This document shows positions 29,152 through 39,396 of a stretch of DNA of 64,000 nucleotides, piece after piece. Numbering within the stretch: the first letter of the stretch is position 1; the number at the start of each line of letters is the position of its first letter. The notes below the pieces were generated by a model. It had not been told where the DNA came from. It did no database searches and saw nothing but the letters and a program-made list of their open reading frames with translations. Origin of the DNA: Euphorbia lathyris (Eukaryota > Streptophyta > Magnoliopsida > Malpighiales > Euphorbiaceae); contig NC_088913.1 in NCBI RefSeq assembly GCF_963576675.1, positions 76,197,001 through 76,261,000 of the forward strand, given 5' to 3'. The translations under genes and the position numbers were made by a program.

Positions 29152-32118
29152 ATGTCAAAACCATCACGAACGACCGGCGTTACCACTAGATCAACCAGTA
29201 TGAACTCTAGGGGACCACGGATTGCGAATTCGCAACCTGCAAGTACACAGCCTGTGGTGCCTAGCTCATCCGGTCCTTCGGGACAATTGAGTCCCTTATT
29301 GGAAGTCCAAGTGCAAACTGAGATGGAAATGTCCAATAGTGATTTCGTGCAGATGGCAGGACAAGTCTTGGCTTCGAACATGAGCCAGGCGGCTGGAGAT
29401 CGAATGATTAATTTACTAACTGCCCTCGCCGAACACAATACCGCCGTGGCGGCTGCTCCTCAAGAACCTGTGGTTATCTCAACACAATCACCGACTATCC
29501 CTGTCATATCGGCCCTCTCGCAGCCATCTCAGGCGCCAAATCAAGTGAGCCAGAGTAGTCGCACAAACCCACACAGCCACCCGAGCAACTACTCGCACCC
29601 AGATCTCATTACGACGATACATCCGACCTGGCAGCCATCCCAACCGTTGCCAGGAGTGCAAGGCACTCTTCCACTACAGCAAGTGGAACCTTTTCCTCAC
29701 AAACATTCGGAGTTGATGACTCCTGGGCGAGAGCACACATGGAACTTTGATCCTATAACGGGACAGCGGTTAGTCCCCCAACAGGCACACGTCTCAACAC
29801 CGATGGGCGGGTGGATGCCACCCAGAATTCACCAGCAGCGGATGGAAGAAGTCCGGCGAATACCCGATATTGACCTAGAAGATCAATTACGAAGCATGAT
29901 GGAGCGAATGGGGTACTCGCCTACGCCGAGAGCAGAGGTCCAGAGCGATTCACCTTTTGCCCCTTCGTTGCGGGAATTCATTCCAGATCACAGAATCAAG
30001 GCGCCCGCGATACCTAAATACTATAGGGATCCAAATTCTGATCCTGAGGCTCATGTCAGGAACTACAGAGAACTAATGGATGTTGCAGGAGCGAGTGAAA
30101 GCATCATTTGCAGGTTATTCTCGACAACTTTGGGCGGAGCCGCATCTGATTGGTTTCGATCTTTACCCGCAGAATCTATTCACAATTGGCATCAATATAG
30201 TCGGGATTTCTGTGCGAAATTTGTGGGCTGTAAAGCAGCGGATGTGACGGATAGGCAGCTGAAGGAGATCAAACAGAGGAACTATAATTCCCTAAGGGAA
30301 TTTGTTGTCGCATTCAACGATATTCTGGTGCGATTGCAAAACCCGGATATCGTGAGCATCCGCAACATCATGGCAAATGGAACCACAGATTGGAGTATGC
30401 GGGAGGAAATCATCCGCAACAAGCCGCGCACAGTGGCCGAACTCATGAAAATAGCAAAGGAATTCATGGAAGTGGATGATGTCAACAGGGAACATAGGGC
30501 TCAAACCCGGCGAGAAAGAGATGCCGCTAGATCCACTTCGGACAATCGGCGCCAGACCCAGTCCAAAAGTAATTTTGTTCGAAGAGGCGATCACCCCTTT
30601 CAAAGTGGCGGATATCAGACACCATTAAACACGACTTGCCAGGAGGTGTTACTTTGGATCGAAAAGAGCCCCCTGAAGAAGGATGTGCGGTTCCCCGAGG
30701 TAAAAGGTCGAACCAGTTTGGGGCGACATCCTAACAAATATTGCAGGTTCCACAGATTGAACGGCCACGACACGAACGATTGCTATGAATTGAAGAAGGA
30801 GATTGAAAGGTTGATCGAAAGGGGCAAGCTGAATCAATTTGTACGAAAGGAGACTAATGACGAGAAAGCAACGTTACCACATGAAGAAGAGGCAATTGTT
30901 GATCTCCCATTGGCCTACAACATAATTCTGGGACACCCATTCCTGTCAGAAACGGAGTCGCTCATCTCAATGAAGCATTTAACATTACATTTACCAACAC
31001 ACCAAGGGCGAGTCATAGTTGAAGGTGATCAACTTGTATCTCAACGGGCCTATACATTGTCAATTGAACCAAAGCCAGACGAGGAAGATAGGGTAGAGGA
31101 GAAGTTGCCATCGGAAGCATTGGGAGAAACGGAACTATTCGCCATCTCAAGCGACAAAAATGTGCGAATAGCGACGGGCCTCCCCGAAGAAACGAAGAAA
31201 GCCATTGCTGAGGTGCTGGTCCAATGTGAGTCGGCATTTGCCGCCCCAAATGAAATACTGAAAGGAATAAGTCCAGACGTAGCAACCCATCGTTTGAATG
31301 TAGACAAAGGTGCAACCCCAGTGCGACAGAAAAAGAGAGGACATGCTCCTGAGCGGCAAAAGGCGATTGAAAAAACAGTGGCGGATTTGCTAAAGTCAGA
31401 TGCAATTCGAGAAGTCACCTATCCGGAGTGGTTAGCCAATGTGGTGCTAGTCAAAAAGCCAAATGGAACGTACAGAATGTGCATCGACTTCAAAGATCTG
31501 AACAAGGCATGTCCGAAGGATATGTATCCGCTTCCTAACATTGATATATTGGTAGATGGAACTGCAGGATATGAAGCTTTATCATTCACCGACGTGAAAT
31601 CCAGTTACCATCAGATACCCATGGAGAAGGCGGATGAAATCAAAACATCGTTCATAACTCACCAGGCGACTTATTGCTTCAAGGTGATGCCCTTTGGATT
31701 GAAAAACGCGGGAGCAACATACCAGAGGATGATGAACAAGATATTTTCAGACAAATCCGGCGAGAACTTCTCGATCTACGTTGATGACATGATCATCAAA
31801 AGCAAGAAAATGCAAGACCACCCGCAGGATATCAAAGAAATCCTGGAAGTGCTAATCAAATATGGCCTCAAATTGAACCCAGAGAAATGCACATTCGGAG
31901 CAAGAGCGGGAAAGTTCCTGGGTTTCATTGTTAGCGGCAAGGGAGTTGAGGCGAATCCCGAGAAGGTTAAAGCAGTAATGGAGATGAAAACGCCGATGAG
32001 CATAAGAGAAGTACAAAGATTAAATGGGCGGTTGGTGGCATTAGGGCGATTCATATCATGCTCAGCTAGGAGATGTCTACCTTTCTACAATGCCATCAAA
32101 AAAATCCAAGTCCTTTGA
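29152..32118 (+). CDS. gag-pol: Element 3 gag-pol part 1: gag, protease remnant, RT
   Basis: 988-codon open frame starting MSKPSRTTGVTTRSTS. The gag capsid-like region is around residues 290-450 (DPEAHVRNYREL, FSTTLGGAASDWFRSLP). The knuckle CRFHRLNGHDTNDCYEL is near 530. Where copies 1 and 2 have the aspartic protease active site, this element passes directly from an acidic linker to DLPLAYNIILGHPF (about 583), so the DTG segment is missing in frame. RT follows with YRMCIDFKDLNKACPKD near 773 and an intact YVDDMIIKS near 876. The frame ends at 32118 after an A7 run near 32097-32104 that shifts it relative to the RNase H frame. Gag and pol are fused in one frame without a G run, unlike copies 1 and 2. 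Confidence 0.9.
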   Translation: MSKPSRTTGVTTRSTSMNSRGPRIANSQPASTQPVVPSSSGPSGQLSPLLEVQVQTEMEMSNSDFVQMAGQVLASNMSQAAGDRMINLLTALAEHNTAVAAAPQEPVVISTQSPTIPVISALSQPSQAPNQVSQSSRTNPHSHPSNYSHPDLITTIHPTWQPSQPLPGVQGTLPLQQVEPFPHKHSELMTPGREHTWNFDPITGQRLVPQQAHVSTPMGGWMPPRIHQQRMEEVRRIPDIDLEDQLRSMMERMGYSPTPRAEVQSDSPFAPSLREFIPDHRIKAPAIPKYYRDPNSDPEAHVRNYRELMDVAGASESIICRLFSTTLGGAASDWFRSLPAESIHNWHQYSRDFCAKFVGCKAADVTDRQLKEIKQRNYNSLREFVVAFNDILVRLQNPDIVSIRNIMANGTTDWSMREEIIRNKPRTVAELMKIAKEFMEVDDVNREHRAQTRRERDAARSTSDNRRQTQSKSNFVRRGDHPFQSGGYQTPLNTTCQEVLLWIEKSPLKKDVRFPEVKGRTSLGRHPNKYCRFHRLNGHDTNDCYELKKEIERLIERGKLNQFVRKETNDEKATLPHEEEAIVDLPLAYNIILGHPFLSETESLISMKHLTLHLPTHQGRVIVEGDQLVSQRAYTLSIEPKPDEEDRVEEKLPSEALGETELFAISSDKNVRIATGLPEETKKAIAEVLVQCESAFAAPNEILKGISPDVATHRLNVDKGATPVRQKKRGHAPERQKAIEKTVADLLKSDAIREVTYPEWLANVVLVKKPNGTYRMCIDFKDLNKACPKDMYPLPNIDILVDGTAGYEALSFTDVKSSYHQIPMEKADEIKTSFITHQATYCFKVMPFGLKNAGATYQRMMNKIFSDKSGENFSIYVDDMIIKSKKMQDHPQDIKEILEVLIKYGLKLNPEKCTFGARAGKFLGFIVSGKGVEANPEKVKAVMEMKTPMSIREVQRLNGRLVALGRFISCSARRCLPFYNAIKKIQVL

Positions 32119-34348
32119 ATGGACGCCGGATTGTCAAGAAGCATTCGAGGGGATAAAGCGATTACTGTGTTATCCGCCCTTAATGAGTAGGCCGGAGGAT
32201 GGAGAAGATTTATTTCTCTACGTATCCGTCACCAATATGGCGATATGCACTGTGATGGTGCGAGAAGAAGAAGGGCAACAATATCCAGTGTACTACGTGA
32301 GCAAAGTCCTGAAGGATGCAGAACTCCGGTATTCGAAGTTGGACAAAATGGCCCTCGCAGTGATAACCACGGCGGCTAGATTGAAACCATACTTTCAGGC
32401 GCATACTATCATTGTGAGAACTGGCATCCCAATGCGAAAGGTATTACAGAAACCTGACGCATCCGGCCGGTTGATGGAATGGTCAATTCGCCTGGGAGAA
32501 TTCGATATTCGCTATGAAGGGAGACCAGCGCTAAAGAGCCAAGTACTCGCCGATTTCGTGAACGAATTCACCTGGGATGACGATGAATGTCCGAAGGCAC
32601 AAAAAGAAGAGTGGAGCATGTACACAGATGGGGCATTATCTACAGATGGAGTTGGGCTGGGAGTCGTCATCAAGGGCCCGGAGGTTATTCGCATGTGCTA
32701 TGCAGAAAAATTAACTTTCAAAACTACCAATAATGCCGCAGAGTATGAGGCAATGATATGCGGATTGAAGTTGCTCAATGAACTCACCCCAGAAAGAGTG
32801 GTAATCTACAGCGATTCCAAACTCATGATAAACCAGATCACAAAAAATTATCTGGTGAAACAGGAGGAGCTAGTAAAATACCATCAGGTAGTCGGCAGAT
32901 TGACACAAGAGTTAACGCACAAGGGAGTCGTTTGGGAGATGGTGCATGTTCCGCGAGGCCAAAATGCAAAGGCTGACGAATTGGCAAAAGCAGCGGCAAG
33001 TAGAGAACCATGGAGTCAGAAGGCATGCAATTTGGAAATAAAATCGGCACCAGCATTCGAGGTTGATCAGATTATGGTCATCGAAGAACTGGAAGACGAT
33101 GAAGATTGGCGGATGCCCATCCGCCAATATCTGGAGCAGGGAGATTTACCGGTTGATAAGAGCTTAGCCAGAAAGCTAATTGGGCAGTCAGCTCGATACT
33201 CAGTTCGGGATGGAACTTTGTATCGGAAATCGTACACATGTCCATGGTTGAAATGCATTAGTCGCAACGAAGGAGACTACGTGCTACGAGAACTACATGA
33301 AGGAATTTGTGGCGCGCACGAAGCTTCGGCGGCGTTGGCAAGAAAGGTCAAACTGATGGGATACTACTGGCCCAAGGTGGTGGAAGATTCTCAGAAGATG
33401 GTTGCGGAATGTCACAATTGTCAAATACATGCGAATGAAAAGCATGTTCCCGGAGCCGAACAAATCGCTATAATGACGGCGTGGCCATTCGCAACATGGG
33501 GAATCGATATAGTGGGCCCATTCCCAGAAACGACAAAGAAAAGGAAGTACTTGATAGTCGCAGTTGACCACTTCAGCAAATGGGTAGAAGCGGAGGCAGT
33601 AACCGCACAAACACCTGAGCGAATGATCGAGTTCTTACGAGAGAACATTATCATGCGATTTGGAATCCCGCAAAAGCTCATAACCGACAATGGCACCCAG
33701 TTCAACTGTGCCAAGTTCAAAGCATACTGCGAAAGCATGGGGATCAAAAATCATTTTTCTTCCGTAAACCATCCCCAATCGAATGGTATGATGGAGGTTA
33801 CCAATAGGGCCATGATTCAAGGCATCAAGAAGCGGCTAGGAGACAAAAAAACAGGTTGGGCGGATGAGATACCCCATATATTGTGGGCATACAGAACCTC
33901 TGTAAAGGCAGCAACAGGCGAAACACCTTTCTCGCTAGTTTATGGAGCCAAAGCAGTCCTACCTGTTGAAATCAAGTCGCCCACAGATCGGATAATTTAT
34001 TATTGCGACACACAAAATCCTATCAACATTAGAGATGCTTTGGATTCTGTGGAGGAACGAAGAGAAAAAGCTTACATGCGAATGGCAGTGTACCGCAATA
34101 GAATCAAGAAATATCATGACAGAAGAGTGCGAAAAGTAATAATCAACGAGAACGACTTGGTCTTGAAAAAAGCGGATAAAATACAATCCAGAGATGGCAA
34201 AGGCAAGCTGGGCGTCAACTGGATCGGACCATACAAAGTATCCAAGAAGCTGGGACCAGCCACTTTTGAAATAGAAGAAATGAGCGGAAAGAAGCTCCCG
34301 CGCACCTGGAATCTAGAGAATCTACGCCTATATAAAAAGGCCGAGTAG
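32090..34348 (+). CDS. pol: Element 3 pol part 2: gypsy RNase H, aRNH, integrase
   Basis: 752-codon frame overlapping the previous one. It begins with the last residues of the RT connector (SFEWTPDCQEAFEGIKR), then the gypsy RNase H remnant (about 45-155). Uninterrupted by the UAG of copies 1 and 2, it continues through ALKSQVLADF into the aRNH domain (MYTDGALSTDG near 177, AAEYEAMICGL, IYSDSKLMINQ). Integrase has the HHCC site (about 400-447), GIDIVGPFP near 470, TDNGTQFNC near 533, MMEVTNR near 569 and a GPY/F end (NWIGPYKVSKKLG near 712). All catalytic residues I can check are present. It would need the upstream frame shift to be repaired or bypassed to join gag-RT. It ends 34348, before the tandem repeats. 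Confidence 0.92.
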   Translation: MPSKKSKSFEWTPDCQEAFEGIKRLLCYPPLMSRPEDGEDLFLYVSVTNMAICTVMVREEEGQQYPVYYVSKVLKDAELRYSKLDKMALAVITTAARLKPYFQAHTIIVRTGIPMRKVLQKPDASGRLMEWSIRLGEFDIRYEGRPALKSQVLADFVNEFTWDDDECPKAQKEEWSMYTDGALSTDGVGLGVVIKGPEVIRMCYAEKLTFKTTNNAAEYEAMICGLKLLNELTPERVVIYSDSKLMINQITKNYLVKQEELVKYHQVVGRLTQELTHKGVVWEMVHVPRGQNAKADELAKAAASREPWSQKACNLEIKSAPAFEVDQIMVIEELEDDEDWRMPIRQYLEQGDLPVDKSLARKLIGQSARYSVRDGTLYRKSYTCPWLKCISRNEGDYVLRELHEGICGAHEASAALARKVKLMGYYWPKVVEDSQKMVAECHNCQIHANEKHVPGAEQIAIMTAWPFATWGIDIVGPFPETTKKRKYLIVAVDHFSKWVEAEAVTAQTPERMIEFLRENIIMRFGIPQKLITDNGTQFNCAKFKAYCESMGIKNHFSSVNHPQSNGMMEVTNRAMIQGIKKRLGDKKTGWADEIPHILWAYRTSVKAATGETPFSLVYGAKAVLPVEIKSPTDRIIYYCDTQNPINIRDALDSVEERREKAYMRMAVYRNRIKKYHDRRVRKVIINENDLVLKKADKIQSRDGKGKLGVNWIGPYKVSKKLGPATFEIEEMSGKKLPRTWNLENLRLYKKAE

Positions 34349-34539
34349 TTCGAGGAAATGACGAGTACTCTTTTTCCTTTTATGAGTTTTTCCCATTGGG
34401 TTTTCTGATAAAAGGTTTTAATGAGGCTTTGATCCCACACAGTTGGTGTACCTATGTAATAAACCTTTTCTCTTTATCAATAAAGGTATTCAATTATTAC
34501 ATTTATTCAATATGTTACGTCCGAAGGCGGATTGTTCTT
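34349..34539. other. Spacer after pol in element 3
   Basis: Non-coding. CGAGTACTCTTTTTCCTTTT is similar to the start of the copy 2 spacer, so this part is alignable between families. Likely pol 3' processing region. Confidence 0.45.
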
Positions 34540-34776
34540 AAAAACACATAAATGTGTTGCCTATTAAAGAAAAGCGGATGCATGATTACGCATCACTCGC
34601 AAAACCCTTAGGGTTAAACTCAAAAAACACATAAATGTGTTGCCTATTAAAGAAAGGCGGATGCATGATTACGCATCACTCGCAAAACCCTTAGGGTTAA
34701 ACTCAAAAAACACATAAATGTGTTGCCTATTAAAGAAAGGCGGATGCATGATTACGCATCACTCGCAAAACCTTAT
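34540..34776. repeat. 83-bp tandem repeat, about 2.9 units
   Basis: Three head-to-tail units with period 83 bp (cores starting 34545, 34628 and 34711). Each contains ACACATAAATGTGT, a short palindrome, GCGGATGCATGATTACG and CAAAACCCTTAGGGTTAAAC. Units 2 and 3 are almost identical; unit 1 has one base difference (AAAAGCGG for AAAGGCGG). The block lies in the spacer between pol and the antisense gene, the region known in Tat elements to generate tandem repeats that can grow into satellites. Confidence 0.92.
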
Positions 34777-35056
34777 GATTAACCTTATGATTATATTATT
34801 TTCAAAAGAAAAATAATAGAGTAAGGCATAAAATTAAGCGAATAAACGAGTACTCAAAAATTGCAAAAAGGGTTTGGCCACCCTAGCGAAAGCAAAAATT
34901 ACTATGAAGAATTACAAGTATGAAGTCGGCAAAAGGCAAGGATCATACATGAAAATAAAGTGACAATAATCGCACGTATAGGCAAAGCGGCAAGTGAAAG
35001 AAAATTAATATATACGGGCAGTTTGTTACATACAAAAAGTCCAAATATAAATTAAA
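34777..35056. other. Spacer between tandem repeat and antisense gene, element 3
   Basis: AT-rich and non-coding. Includes AAATAATAGAGTAAG and the presumed 3' untranslated end of the antisense gene. Nothing else recognised. Confidence 0.45.
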
Positions 35057-37382
35057 CTATGCTACAGCTTCCTCTCCTTCACCCCTATTGCTTTCCTCGC
35101 CTCCAGCGACTCCCTCATCTCCTCCAGTGGGCGGATCTACTTCAAGCGAATCCTCAACCCTCGAATCAATAACTGCTTCAGAGGGCGGTACCTCTTGCTT
35201 AGGCTGAGAGATGTCCTGCGGTGCCCCTTCTTCCGCATTCCGGGTAGGGATCTCGCCGATAATTGGAGATTCCTGAAAACTCTTCCAATCTAAGAGGAGC
35301 ACCTCATCCATATCAGCATCCTCGGCTTCCAGCTTGTCCCACTTCTCAGTTAAATCCTTTTCAGGGATGGGAACCTTGGGGCGGTTAAGTACGAGACCCT
35401 GATGTCCATGCTCATAAGCGGCATGAATCCGCTCCCCATACCAGTAGATGCGGGCACCGTCTTCAGCCAGAATTTCCTCAGCCCTCTTCTTTTGTGTCTC
35501 CTTGGAATCAGCTAGATCATCGAGGGCCTTTCGCAGCTCATCAGACTTAGCCTGAAGAGATTTAAGAGCCTCCTCCTTCTCGCTCACAGCCTTCTGAAGG
35601 GCGCCTTCTAGGACCTTCACCTTCCCTTGGACATCATCATAAAGCGACTTCTGAGTCGCCAATTCAGTACCAAGACCTTCCAACTCCTTGGCTCGCTCGG
35701 CATCCCTTCGGAGAATGCCCTCAGCGAAATTGATAATCTGCATATAAGACGGCTCACGAATAAAAAAGGGCGAATAGAAATAGGCGGTTACAATGGACGC
35801 AAGATCCTTGAAAGAGAATGACAAGCAACAATATACCTCTACAGAACGCTTCTCGATCCCCTCCACAGTGGTAGGGAGCGGTACTTGTTCGCACACACGG
35901 GAAGCAGAGGGAAGCCGCCCGAGGACATTGCATATGGAAGAGACAATGTCCTTGCAAGAAAAACTCACGGCCATGCCAAAGGTCCTAATCCACCATCCGC
36001 TGATGTCGGGAATTGGCTGCAAAGGCGTAAAGAAAAATATCAAGAGAACAGCAGATAGCTCATGAGGAAAAAAGTAGCAATATAGAAAGAGGGAATAGAT
36101 CAAGATACCTCGTGAATTGGGGTACTGCTCTTTCCTTTGGATGAGGCGGATACGGGTGTACCGCCAACAGTAAGGGACACGGAGGTGTTCTTCTTCTTGG
36201 GATGAGAAGACTTTGTATCCGCACTTATCTTCCGCTTCCTCGTCAAAGGAAGATCCTCGGAGGCAGAAGCGGGACCTTGTGAAACGGAGGCCCTTACAGG
36301 AGAAGCCGCCTCAATGGAAGGAATCGTTCCTCCAGAAGAATCCGCCCCTACAACGGAAGCGGTTCCCGCCATCCGCTTCTTCCTTCTCGCTAGGGCCTTA
36401 GCCTCCCGATCTGCAGCGATTTGAGAGAAAGGATCACCCCTGCAAAGGGTTAAAAGAAATCATCAACTTGGAAATAAGAAGTACCTTGTACAAAAACGCG
36501 ATAAGGGATATAGACCACGCGATCCCCCTCGCGGTAGGCAATCGCTACTCGGCTCCTTAGCATATGGAAGGCCTGATCATATGTCCATACAAAAGGAGGG
36601 GTACTCTTCAGGAACTCGATGACAGCGGATTCTTCCTTGCTGGGGTAACCGAAGTTCAAACTCTTCACATTGGGCCGGCCCCAACGGCGAAGGAAGTTCA
36701 GATTTCCCTCATTAAACTTGATAAAAAAGTAAGAGCGATCCCACTCGCGGATCTTGTTCAGCTTCTCGTCAAAACCATAGTATCCGCTCTGGCAGATGAA
36801 AGTGAAATATCCCGCCGAACTCTTGAAATGATGAAGCTTGGAGAAAATTTTGAGCGAGAAAGGAACCTCCAAACAATCCGCCAGAAATTTATCCAGGGTC
36901 AAGTCGGCCCATCCATTTGGATGTAATTGCCCGGGTGCGATTCCGTAACCGCCGAGGACGGAAGCAATCTCATCCGCCAGCGGATAAGTGAAGCCACAGA
37001 TAATTTAGGCGACGAAAATGGTGAAATACCCCTTTGGGTAATCGCCCGGTCCTCTATCCTCCCCGGGAATGATGGTCTCGAGACCTTGGAGCCAAGGATA
37101 TTGCACCCGCAAATCCTCAATGGTCTCGCGACAAACTAGGCTTCCCGACCTGTCCCTCTTTGGTAACAAACGGGGGGTTGGGACAGGTGGCGGAATCAAC
37201 TTCTTAGGGTCAAAATCTAGACCCTCGTCGGTTGTATTCGCCAGATGGAGGAAGTCAGCGGGGTGGGAATCAGACCCATGAGAACTGGTTGAAACTTCAT
37301 CAACCATCTCATCAACTTCATGAGAAACCTCGCGGACGTAGTTCTCATCGAACGGTGCGAAGTCGAGGTCGGGGTTCGACAT
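35057..37382 (-). pseudogene. Antisense gene of element 3 (Transposase_28-like), multi-exon
   Basis: Opposite to gag-pol. The first exon block starts MSNPDLDFAPFDEN at 37382 and has an acidic N-terminus, then VQYPWLQGLE, YGIAPGQLHPNGW and DRSYFFIKFNEGN, matching the domain in copies 1 and 2. A single TAA (37005-37007) breaks it, and the frame changes near 36450. A basic stretch (LTRKRKISADTKSSHPKKK) looks like a nuclear localisation signal. Then come introns 36108-36017 (92 bp) and 35836-35738 (99 bp), both GT-AG and phase 0. They bracket a 60-codon exon (PIPDISGWWIRTFGM) and precede a last exon of 227 codons: a coiled coil (AERAKELEGLGTELATQ) and an acidic tail. Exon sizes and intron phases match copies 1 and 2. 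Confidence 0.77.
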
Positions 37383-37617
37383 GTTGAGGAAAAGAAATAA
37401 ATAGAAGTAAAAAGCCGAACAAGGTACAAGTTATGAAGAGGAAAACTTACATGGGAAAGACAACACAGAGAAGTGACGGAAATAAGAGGTCAACGCCGAA
37501 AAAGATGACGCCGGAAAAGAAATAACGAAAGAGGAAAAATTCACAAGTTTTTGAATTTTGAATAGACAAGCAAAAACGAAGCGTCCCCTATGAACAGACC
37601 CTAAAGGGCTCTTGTAT

Positions 37618-37637
37618 CAAACTAAAGGGGAGGCATG
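37618..37637 (+). other. Polypurine tract of element 3
   Basis: Purine-rich AAAGGGGAGG directly before the 3' LTR. Confidence 0.6.
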
Positions 37638-38146
37638 TGATGACCCGCGAGGCTAAACCGGGTCATATTCATTTCGCAGGCCCAACCCATACTTAGACCC
37701 ATGGTCTAAGATCGGATGGGACCCGAATAAAGGAAGCGGGCGCAGCGAGTAACCGCCCCGAATGGGACCCGAATAAACGGAAACGGGTGAAGCGAGTAAC
37801 CGCCCCGAATTCCTAAACGGAGCATCAAGACTCCCACTCAGAACCACGTTCGTTGCCATGAAAGCCACCAAAGGGACATGGCCTAAAAAGGGGGAACCGC
37901 CCTCAGAACGTGGCCCACTAAGGAGTAACCGCCCTCGGCGGTTACCTAAAAAACACCTATAAAAGGCCTTAAGAACAAGGGAAAAAGGTACGCTCACAAT
38001 TTTCCCCGCAATACTATTGTCAAATTACCAACCTTCTTACAAAAACTGACTTGATCGTCGGAGAGTTTTCCCGGAGATCCTGTCTCCGGTTCTGTTTTAC
38101 AGGTAACTCTGGCAGAGAATATCAAATCGGATCCGGCAAGTTATCA
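37638..38146 (+). repeat. 3' LTR of element 3
   Basis: 509-bp LTR, TGATGACCC to AAGTTATCA, followed by the target duplication TGGAT (38147-38151). One indel relative to the 5' LTR. Confidence 0.93.
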
Positions 38147-38151
38147 TGGAT

Positions 38152-38835
38152 AAAAGATTCAGTCACTCAAGTGTAAAAGTGGAAGTATGTGTTACATTGC
38201 ATCAATTAAGTTGCACATGGTATGGAAATAGTGTTAGTAGTTTTACTTTTATAGGTAGCAAACAAGTGTCTTATAATAGCACACGTATATATCTCCAATC
38301 CATACATTTTTATTTTTATGTGTGATCAAACTTTAAAATGAAAACTAGCTCTTACCTGCAAAATCCTAAGAAACAAGTCAAAGAGATGGCCTCATATTCA
38401 TCAGTGAGATCCAAAAAAGTAGGGGCTGAATCGCGGGGAGTCACGGAGGGTCACAGAGGGTCTGTCGATCCCTAATTCTGGAGAGAAACTATCGAAAATT
38501 ACATTTACCGACAGAATGTTTCGTCAGTAAACATAAAATTTCTGTTTGTAAGTTTGTTATTCTAGAAACTGTTAAATTTAGCGACGAAAATTTCCGACAT
38601 TGATTTTGGTGCAAAGAAATATGTGTTTCTTAAAGTTTTATCTATTAATTATTGACCAACTCGAAATTAAATACATTGATGAGATTCCAGCTCTTCAACA
38701 TGTTAAAAACATGGAAGGAGTATTATGGATGTTAGGTAGAAGAAAACTTGGCTCCTTACATATGGCCTCAATTTCTCGAACACACGTCCCTTATAAATGT
38801 CAGGGTGTACCACTAAGCTAAAGCTTGTTGACAAT
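38152..38835. other. Unannotated spacer with a small inverted motif
   Basis: No gene. Near 38501-38530, TTTACCGACAGAATGTTTCGTC is an imperfect palindrome like sub-terminal repeats of CACTA-type MITEs, but I find no element ends. A short open frame at 38600-38821 has no family I recognise. Confidence 0.4.
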
Positions 38836-38899
38836 ATTTATAGAGGAAGAAGAAGTCGTAACAAGGTTTTCTGCGGAATGATCATTGTTGAAACCTACA
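38836..38899 (+). pseudogene. Fragment of 18S rRNA 3' end and ITS1 start
   Basis: About 64 bp resembling the conserved end of nuclear 18S rRNA. TAGAGGAAGAAGAAGTCGTA and ACAAGGTTTT are followed, after an apparent deletion of about a dozen bases, by CTGCGGAATGATCATTG, which matches the last bases of 18S and the first of ITS1. Flanking sequence is not rDNA as far as I can see. Too short and altered to function. Confidence 0.75.
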
Positions 38900-38998
38900 A
38901 AAGAAAATTTATTTTTATATATATAACAACATTAAAAAAATATTTATATTTATAATAAAACATATAAAATATTGCGTACATTTCAACAAAATAAAATA

Positions 38999-39290
38999 CT
39001 TCCTCCGTTCCACTATATAAGTTGTTTTAAAAAGTGAATTTTTGTCCAAAATATAAATTGTTTTAATTTTCCAAGAATTTTTAGTTTAGTTTTTCGATCC
39101 AAAAATTAAATTTTTGTTTTTGTTTTCAATATATCAATGTGTTTTTTAATATTCCAAAACTTCCATTAATTATATGAAAGAAAATTTTTTTGAGTTAACC
39201 AACGTAATTTATTAATTTGGTTTTATATTAATTATATTTTTTAATTTGTGTGAAACACCAACAAATGACTTATATAATGGAATGATGGAG
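38999..39290. mobile_element. Stowaway-type MITE
   Basis: 292-bp AT-rich element with ends CTTCCTCCGTTCCACTATAT and the reverse complement of a CTCCATCATTCCATTATATA end, flanked by TA on both sides (38997-38998, 39291-39292). The CTCC(C)TCCGTTCC end and TA target fit Stowaway (Tc1/mariner-derived). No coding capacity. Confidence 0.85.
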
Positions 39291-39396
39291 TATATATGAT
39301 GAAAGAATACTCATCAAATATTATATCCTTATATTACAAATATAAAATCACATGAAAAGTTTAATTCTTTTAGCCCAATATAGTTCAGTCCAAATT

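Larger units (their letters stand above)
28586..38146 (+). mobile_element. Retand-like (Tat) Ty3/gypsy retrotransposon, element 3
   Basis: Complete-ended 9,561-bp element on the plus strand with LTRs of about 508 bp (TGATGACCC...AGTTATCA) and target duplication TGGAT (28581-28585 and 38147-38151). It belongs to a different family from copies 1 and 2: LTR sequence unrelated, proteins clearly related, tRNA-Phe-type primer site exact. It has two long frames for gag-RT and RNase H-integrase, a tandem-repeat spacer and an antisense gene. LTR divergence by eye is about 9 substitutions plus one indel, so it is likely the youngest of the three. Confidence 0.94.

Noticed and set aside
34600..34621. 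Telomere-like CCCTTAGGGTT words
   Set aside because: They occur once per 83-bp unit and do not form the plant TTTAGGG array.
34540..34776. CRISPR-like array
   Set aside because: Units are directly adjacent 83-bp tandem repeats with no spacers, in a plant retrotransposon.
38600..38821. 73-codon open frame as a gene
   Set aside because: No recognisable family, no codon or context support, and close to an rDNA scrap and MITEs.
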